A stretch of DNA of 64,000 nt, from positions 2,162,287 through 2,226,286 of the forward strand of contig CM032811.1 in the NCBI GenBank assembly GCA_019155185.1. The letters are read 5' to 3'. Position 1 is the stretch's first letter. Each line of letters begins with the position of its first letter. A program made the translations under genes and the position numbers. The stretch comes from Beaufortia kweichowensis. Lineage: Eukaryota; Chordata; Actinopteri; Cypriniformes; Gastromyzontidae. Positions 14,137 to 27,700 of the stretch are shown one piece after another. The notes beneath the pieces were generated by a model. It was given only the letters and a program-made list of their open reading frames with translations, ran no database searches and was not told the DNA's origin.

Positions 14137-15148
14137 GATTTAAAAAAAAATCACAGATCAGGTCACTTTAATATTTCTGTTATTTCGTCTTGACATCAAA
14201 GAAATTAAATAGAGAGCAAATTTAAAATTTTGCTTAAGTCTTCATTTCATCTCAAGTCTACATTTCAATCTCACAAATGTCTCCATTAGAGTTTTAAAAA
14301 AGATCTCAACAATGTCACAAACTGAACTTAGATTTGCCAAGTCAGACATCAAAAGTCAATATTATTGAAGTTTCCAAAATATTTTAGTCATACAATCTAC
14401 ATTCATTTCACACCTCAATAGTCTTCAAGAAATTTGACTTCTTCTCAGTTGTTTTTCATTTGATACTAAGAACTGAAATTTTCTGAGCTATGAATTACCA
14501 ACATCTCATGATGATTCTGGTATGAAACTCCTCAAACAATTCCCAACAAATGAAATAAAATGCATTCCATTTAGTTAAAACACTGGGATATTGGTGTATT
14601 ACGACTAAAATTATCATCCAGTATCTCAATGTTTTAATCCATTATGGCACCCTGAAAGATTAATTTACCTTCAATATTTACAGCAAATCCCCATTAGAAT
14701 CAGACCATTAAATAAGTAATGTGTATGTGGTTGTGATTTTCCTTCTAACTGGGCTGGGAGGAAAAGTGAATTGAGTTTAATGGTTTGACAAATGTCAGTG
14801 AATGTCAGCCATAAAGAGAAACACTTATCTAACTATGAAGCAAAATGTAATGAGTGAAGCCACAGGCAAAGTACAGTGAAAAATTATACAGATACTAAAG
14901 CTTAGCAGAAAAGCAACAAGCAAGCTATTGTAAAGTACAATTTATTTAAAGAGCTCTCAGTTTCCGATCAGTCTATTCAACAACAAGCTTGTACTCCTCC
15001 AAAAAACAACCCAATAGGTTGGCCAATAGCAGTCCAATAGCCACAATTTATAGCTACGTTGTAAAGTTTAGCGCCCTCTATTGGCATCTGGCATAGTGTC
15101 GTGTTTCATGTGTCAAAATGTGGGTTTGTTTATTGGTAATGTGACGTT

Positions 15149-15349
15149 TTAATCGCGATTAATCGCATCCAGAGTAAAAGTTTGTGTTTACATAATATAT
15201 GTCTGTGTACTGTACATATTGTTTTGTATTTATAAACACATAAACATACATGCATATATTTAAGAAAAATATACAAATTAATAAATGTTTATATATATAT
15301 ATAATTTTTATTCTGGATGTTATTAATTGCGAACCGTTTGACAGCCCTA
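15149..15349. mobile_element. Fold-back palindromic MITE, second copy
   Basis: Same family as 13798-14136. It begins at TTAATCGCGATTAATCGCAT, has lost the outermost left bases, and ends CCGTTTGACAGCCCTA. The middle is shorter. Confidence 0.65.
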
Positions 15350-18300
15350 CAAAAAATAATATTCAATGCACAAAGTTTGCTTACAGTTATTCAATTGGCA
15401 TATGCTTCTGACAAGCAACTTACAGTGCATTTAAGTTATATTAATAAAATATATATTATTAAGTGTTCACTGGGATCGAACCCATTATCCAGTTATGATG
15501 AAGATTAAACACCACAATGTATTTTTCTCTGGCATCACCTGAAGCTGGAAGAGGTGCTATAGCAAATACTTCCTATACTGACGTATACTGTTGTATAGGT
15601 GGGAGAACATGTTCTCAAACATGTGTCTTTTCCAAAGATTTACAGTCAGCGCGATGTGGCGGCCATACTAGACTATTTGTTGATTTCAATTGATTTCAAT
15701 TTACACAGTATGTATGCGAATTTGACAGACATGAAATGCTAGCCTCTGCGAAATATTTAGCATTTCGCTGCGTTCCAAAGATCAAGTTTGGGAACCTCTT
15801 CCCTGCAAATTTTTATGACGTGACAGTGTATGACCATTCGAAAAGTAAACTTTTTAGTTGGAGGAATCACTATTATTATTCTTAATAAAATAATAATAAT
15901 GCACAAACGATTTTTATCAATGTTTTTTCAAGTTGCTCCCTAAGTTTCGCATTTTGAAAGTCTAGTGTGACCTTCCCATAAATCAGCATCTACAACCCAT
16001 TGTTCTTACATAACATGACAAATTTTAGAATATTTAATAACAAAAATATATAAGATGGGACTTGTGTTTATCCTTTGCAAACTGATTGTGGAAAGACATC
16101 ACATTTAACATTGAACATAAAACATTTTAAACAATAAATTCTTAGACACACTTTATTCTACATGTACATTATGCATAATTACAAGCAACCTACAGTACCA
16201 AAACAGCAACCCTAAACCTACCCACACTTCATAATGCACGTTTACATGACTATTACTAACACCTTTTTTTGTGTAATTACACTATAAAATGTCCTTCACT
16301 GTAATATTATGCAATAATGCATCATATCCAATATGTATATCATAAAAGTAAATAGACATAATTTAGTTGACTATAACTGTCTGTGGCATCCAAAACTAGA
16401 TGAAATGGGTGAGCAAACAGACAAAAGGCCTGTGTATAGGCCAGGTGACAAAAAAAACAGCCTTTTCCCCTTCCAGCATCAATATTCAGTAGCCAAACCA
16501 CTGAAATGCACACAAAACAGTGTGCGATGTGCATTAGGACCCGTTCTGTTCCTCGAACGTTCAAAGAAGACACGCTCACAAACACACACGTGGCCCTTTC
16601 ACCTGCACTGCCTTTCATCTCTTTATTAGAGCTGTCAATTGTTTATCAAAAGCCGGGAGGGGATGGATGCGCGGCCATGAATTTGAAAGCGCACGTAGAA
16701 AGGTCCGTTTTAAAATGCATGACAGGTTAATGGTAAGTTAGAGTATCATTAGTCCCTGTTCATTCACATTTAAAACAGCCCTCGCTTCAAATGACTAGGG
16801 AGCAGTTTTTATTTTGAGAGGTAATTCATATTGTAATTATATTTTCAATCACAGTTCATTAATTAAGACAAGTCCTGCTCTGTAATCATGCATTTCATCT
16901 TCTCTGTCATTTGCGGGACAATCTCTAGCGTTAGGGAGAATTATAGGGTCGGAGCAGCTCGCGTGTCCACTTTCAACGTGGATTTGTGCTAAGTAGAAGA
17001 GGGACAAAAGATTGAACTGTCAGTAATTCTTGGTTTACAGTTTTTCAAATGGGAAAATGATTATCAAGCGTTTCTGGTCCCAACATTTGTTAATTATGAC
17101 AAATAATATCAATTTATAATTTTATGGAACTGGCCATCTCAAACAAATGTTAGCCTGCCTGTAAAAACAGCTAGAGTATGCAGGCTCTTATATATCTTAG
17201 GGGTTGATTTCTATTCACATTCAATGATTTTTCGTTTATTTTTGCTATATTGCTATATGGAAATGTATTGGAATAAGGACAAATATCACAATTACACCTT
17301 GTGGGTCATTTTCACTAAAGTAATCATTTCTATATTTTTAAAATGATCATTAATTTTTTAATTGTGGTGTCATAGATTTAAGATGTGCTGGAATTACATT
17401 TGTGTGGAAAAAATATCTCATTTATATTATCGAATAATATCTAATAAATCTATGGTATCTATCTATTCAGGACCGGAAAGACCCGTTCACGACTGGTTTT
17501 ACTCTTATGCGACATTTCTTGTTTTTTAATGAGGAAAGAATAAGTAGCGACAATCAAAATGTCATCGCCTTAAACAGCATTTTGTCAGGAAAAAATGATC
17601 AAAATATTCATAAAACAAGCTAAACCAAAATGATCTGAGATCACAGATACATGGATTGTGGGGTGTACATTTTTAACAGTTTTTCATAAAAACTTACCAC
17701 AAATAGTACAACATACAAAATATTTCTTGAAATCTAGTTAAAAAGAAGAAAAAGCATGTGACAGCATAGAAATCTCATTGTCTATTTCATAAAGCCCACA
17801 ATGCCTCTCTGCAAGAGTAAACAAGTCTTCAGCGTATGTCAGAGAGCTTTCAGCCGTGCTTTTGAGGTTCTTCATCATTAAATATTTAGCGAGGGATGAG
17901 CGTTAGATAGGTCTAATGCTTCTGACATTTCGCACATGGTTTGATATTGGCATGTGCCATGACCACATCAAATAAACCGGTAATTCATCTTTATAAGTCA
18001 TGATAAATCAAAGCAGACGTAAACACAGGTATGAAGAATGCATAGTACTCTATATTACGCCAACTATGTTCGCCAATTACGACTGGACTGTTACCATGGA
18101 AATGTCGTCAGTCGGTAATAACCCGTGATGTACATTGATTGGTGAGAGAATGGATTTTTCAAAGCTCAATAAAGGCATTGGAACAAGATGTTGTCGTCTG
18201 TCATAGCCAGATTCTTTGCTGATGCGAGGCGTATCTCCATAAACCTGTGAATTTATTTGTTAATCTACATGTGTAAAGCACAAACTACAGACAAACTTGA

Positions 18301-18605
18301 GTTTTAAGCAACAAGAGATAGAACCAAAAAGCACTCAATATCAGTATTGCCAAGCTTGGTCAATGTTAACATGTTAGTCAAACCACTTTGGACCATTTCT
18401 GGGAGGCTGGGGATTAAATTCAATGCTAAAACCCAAAAGACATTCAGTTGAAAGGGTTCGAGGTCAGTTTGTAAAACAGTGATGGGAACAAAATCATCTC
18501 TACCCAAACATCACCAAACACTTTTTTCCATGTGTATCAAAAACCATCACCTCCAGATATTGACAAAAGCATCGGCAACATTTGAGAGACCAGCTTGAGT
18601 CCTAC

Positions 18606-18752
18606 CTGAGACAAGTGAGACTGTGTCTTTTTCCCATGATACAACACTGACATACTCCTCTACTGAGGCCGGGATAATGCACTTGAAGACCGCCGTATTC
18701 CCTCGCATGACTCTCTGATCAGCCACGCGCACTGTGTACGGCTCCCGGAATA
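18606..18752 (-). CDS. dscam: dscam coding exon 3 (N-terminal half of second Ig domain)
   Basis: 147 bp, phase 1 to phase 1. The acceptor is GTGCTGCAG| and the donor CTCAG|GTAGG. It encodes REPYTVRVADQ, the first Ig cysteine in AVFKCIIP, and the WEKDTVSLVS strand. The partner cysteine of this Ig domain would be in exon 4, which is outside the window. Confidence 0.95.
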
Positions 18753-21700
18753 CTGCAGCACAGGGGAAACATGGTAAGGATTTAAGATACACATTATTTT
18801 TTTCAAATAGTAAATTTAAAACAATACAATTTAAAAGTATTTTCACTTTTTTTATTTGAAATGTTAGAAAATGGTACATATTTATTAAACCGTTCCTCCA
18901 CCGTTCCTCAGGAGGAACACCTATGTTATTTCCCTATTTACTTAAATACTCATAGTTGAATTTTAATCTAATCATGACAAACTATGAATTGATGGAAAGG
19001 TCTAAGACGAAATATTTGAAAAATGTTCATAACAATAAATATTAAATATAAACAAAAAAAATGGTAATGTTACCGCAATTTATAAAAATACATAAAATTT
19101 AAAAAAATTGTAGTTCAGTTTCTGCCCTGACAGTTATTAGGGTAAACATAATAATATAAACATATCTGTAATATAAAACTATTACAAAAGAACAATAAAT
19201 GCAATACAATGAAAAAACTCTATCGTAAAATGCCAATATTTCTGATATTTAATAAAAACTTAGAGGCCATTTACTGGTTGATGCAGGTGACTGAAATGTA
19301 AAGTAAAAAAAAATTATCGCGCACATTGGCCTAGAAAAAACTGACCCAAATTCCAGCATTGTCATTTCCACACATGACTGACCAGAGCAAAAATTCATTA
19401 ATATTTCAGTGTTTTCATCTGTCTATCATAAAGCTGTCACAGCAACACATCTCTGCGAACACTTTTAAGAATGCAGTCAGTGCAGCGTTTAAAATCATTT
19501 AAATTGTTATTTGAAACAGTTGTTACGAAATCTTTGCATGCCATACAACAGTAGCAAATAGCCATCATGGCTGTTAAACACCATAAACATGTGCTTTGTG
19601 TGAGAAATGGAAATCATTCATTGAAAATGTTCCCTTGTGTTTCTAAAACTAGTTTAAAAAAGGGACCTTGAATCCTTGTTCGAATAAAAACACCATAATT
19701 TTGCCCATTTTGGAGCATGTTCATTTTCAACACATTCATTATCAGGGTATTAGGGCAAGCAAACATTGACAGAATTGTAATTTTTGTTAAACACGCTTTT
19801 GTGTATTGGTCTGCATGTTCTGTATGAGATGACTGACCGGCCTTAATATGGAGATCTTGACTCCTGATCTTTCCTGAAGGGTTTTCAGCTGTGCAGTAGT
19901 ATGTATTGTCATTGATTAGGTTACTAAAGCTGGACGGCAGGAAGCCGTAGATCTGCAGCGTGCCGTTGGGGTGCACATGACGGATGCCCGGGACATCGTA
20001 GATCTCCTCCCCAGTGGCGAGGTACCAGCGCAGCGTGGCGGGGGGCACGGCCGCGGCAGGACACGGCACCAGTGCCCCTGTGGTGCTGGAGAACACTACC
20101 TCTTGCAAAGATGCATTGACAACATATAAGCTGGAACGTAGATCTTCACCGAAAACTGTAAAGGAAAAAACAAGATTGAGCAAGTTAGGATGTTAACTCG
20201 GACAAGTAGTTGTTAGCAAATTCTCACTCTGTGGACATATTTGCAATGCCTCCGGGTGGCAATTTGATGTCAATCTCTATCTACTTGAATGGGGGAAGAC
20301 CGATTTTTCATGTCAACTTTAAAGACAACTTATTTTACAACATATCTCTTATCAGCAATTAAACCTGACATCAGATTCTTCTGATATCCTCTATGATCCT
20401 AAAACTACATTTGGCCATTTTTTGTATTTTTGTATAACATATGCTAGCTTTGTGTGAGGAACAGACTGAAATTGATGTCAACAATTATTCATGAATAATT
20501 TCCAAATCCAGGCTGTTAACAGCTACAATAATTGGTTTAGTAAATTAAATTTGAGAAATGGCCAGACCATTTTTTTTTCATGAATCCGAATTCTATTTAT
20601 TCCGAAGTGCCAAGGAGAGAAAGGGTAGATAAAATGTAATGCTTAAATGTCTTTTATATAGATTAATATATATTAAATTAAATACTGGATAGTAGACAGA
20701 CCACCTTTATGACAAAAGATTTTCTACTACTTATTCTGTCTGACTTTCTTAAAATGTATAAACTTTGGTTTGGGTATCTCAACTTGACACTATGGGATGA
20801 AGTCATCTGTTTGATGACTAATGACAACAATGGGGCATGTTTGGAAATGTTTTTAAAAACAATGTTTTTACAGTTGGGCACACTAGTGACTAAAAACATA
20901 AAAAATAAAACATTTTGAAATGTTTATACTATTGGAAAAAGTGGAGTATAACACATGCAACATTTCCAAATTTCCATGCTCCCCATCACGCCCCGTCTTC
21001 TCTCTACAATACCTGTCAATAAAATATTGTGTAATATAAAATGACAATTAAAAACTGCCACAACAGTAATAGTTCCTTCAAAAACTTTCAATGTCAGCTG
21101 ATAACCACCAGTGTTAAGGAGGGGATGTCATAAATGATTTATTTAGAGAACAACTCATGTTGAGGTCAACACCAAAACACAAAACTGAAAATTCATCATT
21201 TGTTCATTTAATGACTAACCGATGTCTCGCTCATGTAACAATGGCAATCTTTCAATCCTTTGCCATAGAGTCTATCTGAGCTCCGATCTCTATTTGGCAG
21301 TAAATGGCTCACCAGTGACAGCTGGCAGTGTTTTCCCTCGGGAAGAAACATTTTAGCACTTCATAAATTTCTAACAAGGTTTCAAATCGCAGCAGTTTCA
21401 ACCTTTTCTGAGGTTCAGTGGCTTTTACTTACAAAGCAGAAGGTGCTCATCGAAGGATTCATAAACACACGTGCGCCCACATGCTCAGATATATCACTCC
21501 AGTCGCTGGCACGCTTGATAAACAAACACAGACGAACAAACAAACAAAACCCACGAACAACCGCTCCTAATGGTGATAATCTTTACTGTGGCAATCCGAG
21601 GCATATGGTATCATTCATCAAGTGGCACGCTGAAGCAGCCATCTGTTAAAATATCTTGTTTTGCCAGCGAGAGGCTTGGCGAAGCATTCGCTCTGATATT

Positions 21701-24700
21701 AAAGAGCGTGAAAACATTCTGCCGTTTAAGCAATAAGGACTTTCCCGCTCGCTCTGCTGTAAAGCAATCGCAATCATTGTCAATTTTCTTTCCAAGTGGA
21801 ATGACAGAGCCTTCCGTTAACTAACGCATGTGAGTCAACATTAATCAGTTGGCGCTTGATGAATTCACGGGACTATGATGGTTTAAAGACAAACATTTGG
21901 TAAGTGTGGCCTCCGGTGCTGGAATTAGGACCCGTGATCTAAGATCAATTTAAATTCCTTGTGTGTCCACTGAAATTGAATAAATCCTAATTAAGACATT
22001 AATTCTCCATAGAGTACACTATGCTTAATCCAGAAATCTGGGATATCATAAATATGATTCATTTTTAGCTTAAAGCTGCAATCTGTGATCCTCTACATTT
22101 TATTTTTACGTGACTTATCTTTCCGAATGAACGTAACTCAGCAGCTTGATTTATGAATCATTATTACTGTAAAAGATTACAATGATTTTGGTTTGTTTTT
22201 GCTTAATAACTTAATTTTTCTTATTTTTAACAAAATGCATTGTAACTTTAAATCCACATGTTAAAAAATGTTATATTGTAGTTGACATCAGTGACATTTT
22301 AGATGTAAATGTGTTTGATGAGACAACAGTTGAAGCCCTCTTTAAAGATTGGCATTTTTCATGATGAGCAAAATGAAATGTAACAGCAAAATCCACATCA
22401 AATTCTTCTTGAAAATGCTGTCATGATTTACAAGACAACAGCACTTTGATACACTGTAAACAAAACTCTTTGCTACATTTTTTTTATTATTTCAACTCAA
22501 ATTAAGTTCAATATCAACTTGTTTTAAATCAACTCGTCACTAGACAAAATTTAAAAACGTAAGTTAAAATGATAAGGCCAAGTTGATCGGACTCAACAAC
22601 CCAGAGAAGAAAATCCTAATTGTCATAATTTTTCAGCAGATGAAGCATAAAGCCGAAAAAGTGACACCGTTGAATAATATATAGTGAACATTCATAATTA
22701 ACTAAGCTTTTTCACTCTCTTTGGATAAAGCTTTTGGAAGAAAAACTGCACCCTATTCAATATTAAACTCTTCTCTCTCATCTGAAGATCCAAATGTCAA
22801 ATTCATGGTCTTTTCTTTCTTTGGAATAGGAGAGGAAAAGAGTGTGATTGGGATGACGGTTGACTCTAATGCACCGGCCTTGCTTTGCCTGTAGGCCTTT
22901 AATGCCGTGTCACCTTAGGCGTGGATTCCACCTGACAGCTGACAAGAATGGCCAACACCAAGCCAAGGTGACTTTAGTAGGGCAACGCACATATGCACCT
23001 ACGGTAGCATGAAAAACTTAATTACCTGCAAACTTCAAACCAGTCGAGAATATATATTTACTTGATCTCATGAGAAAGCGCAACTGATTTTGCATGCATT
23101 TCTATGGTGTAAATTATAAAAAAACATTTATTAAAAAAGGGAAAAATTAACCCCACCCCTAAATCTAACCACACTGAAATTAGATCATATGAACTCACAC
23201 AAATTACCCACTTTGGTAATTAGTTATGAATTGCCGTGAGATGAATTCCTGTCTAGTATATAAAATTATGCCCCTTGCTATTTTTTGTCCAGGTCAAATT
23301 TGTGAGGCAACTGTTCTTCTCAATTTGTACCGGAGATTACAAAGATATATTTGCATTGTAACATTTGTTCTTTATCACAGTATAATTTCCAGTTAAATTC
23401 TCATATCATAATATCTGTAGATGTTTTTGGTTTATTTTTATTACTATTATTGGTTTATTACTTGTTATTTTTATTATTATCACTAGTCATTCAAATAAGC
23501 GGACGGTTACAGTAATTGTCATAAAGCAAACATCCAAAAAATGAATTGTTCTGGTTTTCTAATTGAGAAAATCTGTCTGGAATATCTTCTTTACGGGTTT
23601 TGTGTGATTCAGCGATACTGTCTCCATGTCTCTGGTGTCAGGTGAGCATATTGATGTGAAAAGGAGTTAGAATTGGGAATCTTGGTCATACTGACAGCAT
23701 GCTAAAGAGCGGTGGCTTTAAGATCAGCAGGAGATTAGCTTTATGCCGGAGGCAAAGACTGCCAATCAGAATCTTGTGGCCTAAAAGTGAATATTTTACT
23801 CCTTGTTTATGCCCAGAATTTGCAAAAGATGTCAAGTCAACTGCTTGAAAATGTAAAATAAACATGGAGCATGTACCATTTTGTGCATATATTGTTTTAT
23901 TGACATGGTAATAATTGTCATAACTTGCATTAATCATTACGACTTGCATCATAAACTTTTTACAAAAAGCTAAAGTCACATCATGGCTTTTATTGTCATA
24001 TTTTCATTTTGTTGCTTAATGTGAATATTACACATTTGAGCACCACTTTGAGTTCGGGTGAAAATAAATTTGCCTTGATCTGCAAATGTGTCAAATGATT
24101 TTAATTTAAATTGCTCACAGGGTCATATTAGCACATATTATGCTGCAAGTCACCGCGAGTGACTCACTTTATTAACTCATCAAAGCCAATAAAGTTTAAT
24201 TTTGGGTATCTAGATATGGATACAATAATAGGAGTATCAACATCATAAATTTTAAAAGTGTATTTCATTAAAGAACACATTACGCAGAAGAATCGTTACT
24301 TTAGAAAGGCCAGTCAATCACGCACAAGTGCATTTATCACGATCCACAGTGTAATCGGGCATCTCAAACTGCTTTCAGGGCCACTGATGCATTTGATCTG
24401 AGCAAAGGTACAATCAATGCTGAAGAGCCGTACACTAACAATGCAAATACACAAATTCATCTATGCCTGCACCATTCAATCCTGCCAATCACAAAGATTT
24501 ACATTTTAGCTGGTTCAAATTAAACATATATCAGCAATGTTTTAAAATATCAAAATTTAAGTTATTCTAAAGAGCTACTTGGTCACTATATAAATATCTC
24601 AACCTACTCTCACAGCCTGATCTCATGGAAATTTGTACATACAGTATTTTACTAAGTTGCTTATTTGTATGAATTTATACAATGTGAATCGTACAAAACA

Positions 24701-27700
24701 TACAATTATTAGAAGAAAGCAATAAGTAATTAAACGTCGCTGGGAAGAAGGCAAATCGTATTAAAACTTACAAATGAGATCGTACAAACTCGTAATATAC
24801 TTACAAATTCCCAAAATAGTGTTGGAAAACATAACTATTTTACAAGAGGGCAATTTTATATCATGTAAAGTGTACAAAATGTATGATTATTGAAGAAAAA
24901 GCCTAACCCCACCCTAGACACAACCATTACTGGGGTGAAAACAGATTATAAAGATTGAAAAAAGCATGAACTAGACCGTGTTACAAATTACTTACTAATT
25001 CACCAAAAAATCACTAACGTAATATTGTTATGACCTGGCATGAAAAGCAGAATCACTAATAAAATGAAACCTCATAAATGACCAGTTTGGAACGCTCTAC
25101 ATGACTTTTTATTAATTTTCAGTTTGCATTTTGTTAAGTTTACGACACAAAAAAAAACAACCTTTTTACATTTACATTGGTAACCACAAATTGACCATAC
25201 CCTCACTACTAATATACAATGTTACTAGTTTAAAACCATGGTTAACTTTTCTGTGGGAAATCACACACAGGCATTAGGGTTTAACTAGCTTTTATCATGG
25301 TATTGATCAAATCATGTTTGGAATTGTTTTCCTTGCTTTGTCCACCATCTTGGAAAGATTTTGAAACTAAGCTGTAAAGCACACAGCAAAATAATAAAAA
25401 ATAAAAAAGTATTGTGTCTTAGGTATGCTAACAATGCCCTAAAAAGCATCTTTCTTCATTTTGGAAAAGACCTCCATGTATCACGAATAGAATCAGTTTT
25501 TCTGTTGTGTCGGTGTTGCGCTTTGTTCCTGTACTGCAGCTTGTGCCAGGTCTGGTGGGTATGGGCAGTCCTGTTTGCCCTGTCACTGCCGAACAGGATC
25601 ATGGGATATCTGCTCCACAATGACAGATTCTGTCACAGGCCCGGGGTAATTAGGGCTGCACTCGGCACACAGCCCGAGGGGCTTCGGGTCTGGGGGGGAC
25701 ACGGGGCGTGACAAGGTGCCGAAGGCAGCGACTGGGGACGGAGGACAAGGTAGGGGCGAGCGGGACAGGGTTTTTTGCCACTGTGAGTACGCACTTCTCT
25801 CCTACAACCCCCAAAGGCTTTAGCACTCGCAGCACTTGCCAAATGACTGTCTCCCAATTTGCTTTCATGAATATTAAGCAGGACATGACAGACGAGAAAA
25901 AGCCCGCCGTCTGCTCGCCTGTGATACACGCAGACAGATCGGCTCTCTGATGTCTGGGAAGGGTAAAGCGCGCGGAGTGCGGCCCTGCGGTGCGCCTCTG
26001 ATTCCCGTTGTCATGTTTTAAACGGGCAAACGTGAGCGGCTCATTAAGAACCGACTTGGCAGCGGGCTCAGATCGCGGAACAGGAGTGCTGTTGACTTTA
26101 ATGTCTGAATTTGCCTAGCTGATGGCACGAACAAGCCTGTTAGTCGGGCAATTTTAATCTAAGCACTGTTTAGAAAAGCCTGCTAAATCTATTAAGGCAG
26201 ATGGCTTCGAAAAAGTAAAGCAAGATGATATTTATCAAGCATACTGTCGGGTAGGATTTAAAGAACTGCACAGCTACGAGCTGGAGGACTGACGTATTTT
26301 AAGAACTAATTACTAATTATGATATTCGTTTAACCTCTAGAGTACTACTCATCCAAGCTGTATTCATTTTTAAAGTTGCATTCATTTTAGGACTGAATAT
26401 CAAATGATCCAAATTATATATAAACATTTATTAATTTGTATATTTTTCTTAAAATGTGCATGTATGTGTTTATAAATACAGAATTAATATGTACAGTACA
26501 CTGACATTTATTATGTAAACACAAACTTTTGTTCTAAATGTTTAATCGCGATTGATAATAAACCCAACTTTTTAATGACAAAACAGTTTTAAACTGAAGT
26601 TTAATAATTAGATGATGCCACATTACAACAAGTCTTTGGTTTAGATGGCTTATGGACAGCTAAAGGTCTGTTCACTGGTTTGTCAGTGGAATCGTATTTA
26701 AAAACAAACAAAAATAAGTTATTGAGCTAGTACATAAAAAATCATTAGCTTTGTAAGCTTACAAAAACAAATTAAACAATTGTTAAGTTGTCGGTGCGAT
26801 CTTGCTGGAGACTTCAGTTTGACTTCAACCACGTAAAGATGACCTGCAATTCTATATAAATTTTTAATGTTAACTCACTGTGTTAATCTGTACTTAATAT
26901 AAACTCAACTTTAATTAATGAACAAAAATTCTGTTGACAAAATCCTACTACTATTGTGGTATAATATAATACTAGATAACTCACACCTCAATAACAGCTA
27001 GAACTCAAAATAACCTTCTTTTTGCCAGTGTGCGTTATCTAAAAGTTCATTAAGGTATCAAGACAAGTATTTAACATTCAATATTTTGAATATATGGGTA
27101 TTTTCACTTCTCCATCTTTAATATTAGTTTATCCAGGTTATCCAGGTTAGGTTTCCCGATTAAGATAATATTTCCTCCTTTTGTTTGTTAAGTTTAAGTG
27201 CATATCTAATCTTGGCATTCTCTAAATAAGCGTCTGTATGTGCACAGCGGCAGAAGGAATTAGGGAACACAAAAGCGCTTCAGTGGGAAGTCAAAACACC
27301 TCTGTTAACGTACAGAGAAGCCTCTATCTATGAGCTCAAAGCAAAGACTATGAGACCGGTGTCCAGAGAGGCCATCCTGCCTTGACTGTTGATAATGATG
27401 CAGAGCATCTTCACAAACAAGCATCCTGTCTTCATTAGAGCCAACGAGAGCTTCAACAAGAGCCCTCGTTGTGGTCGGCGCAACTCCGGATAGCTGCGCT
27501 TGGCACATAAAACCGTTATGGGTTCAGCAAAAGACTTCCTCTGTGTTGTCTTTATCATGGTGCAGGTGTCTGTTTCAATAGCATCTGTACACATCCGTCT
27601 ATCTGAGCTTGCAAGCTAATGCCCAGCTCGGTTAGCCAAGCATCACGGTCGCCATCTCAGTACACCTGTTCACTATACAAGACATCTTAGTATCCAAAAT

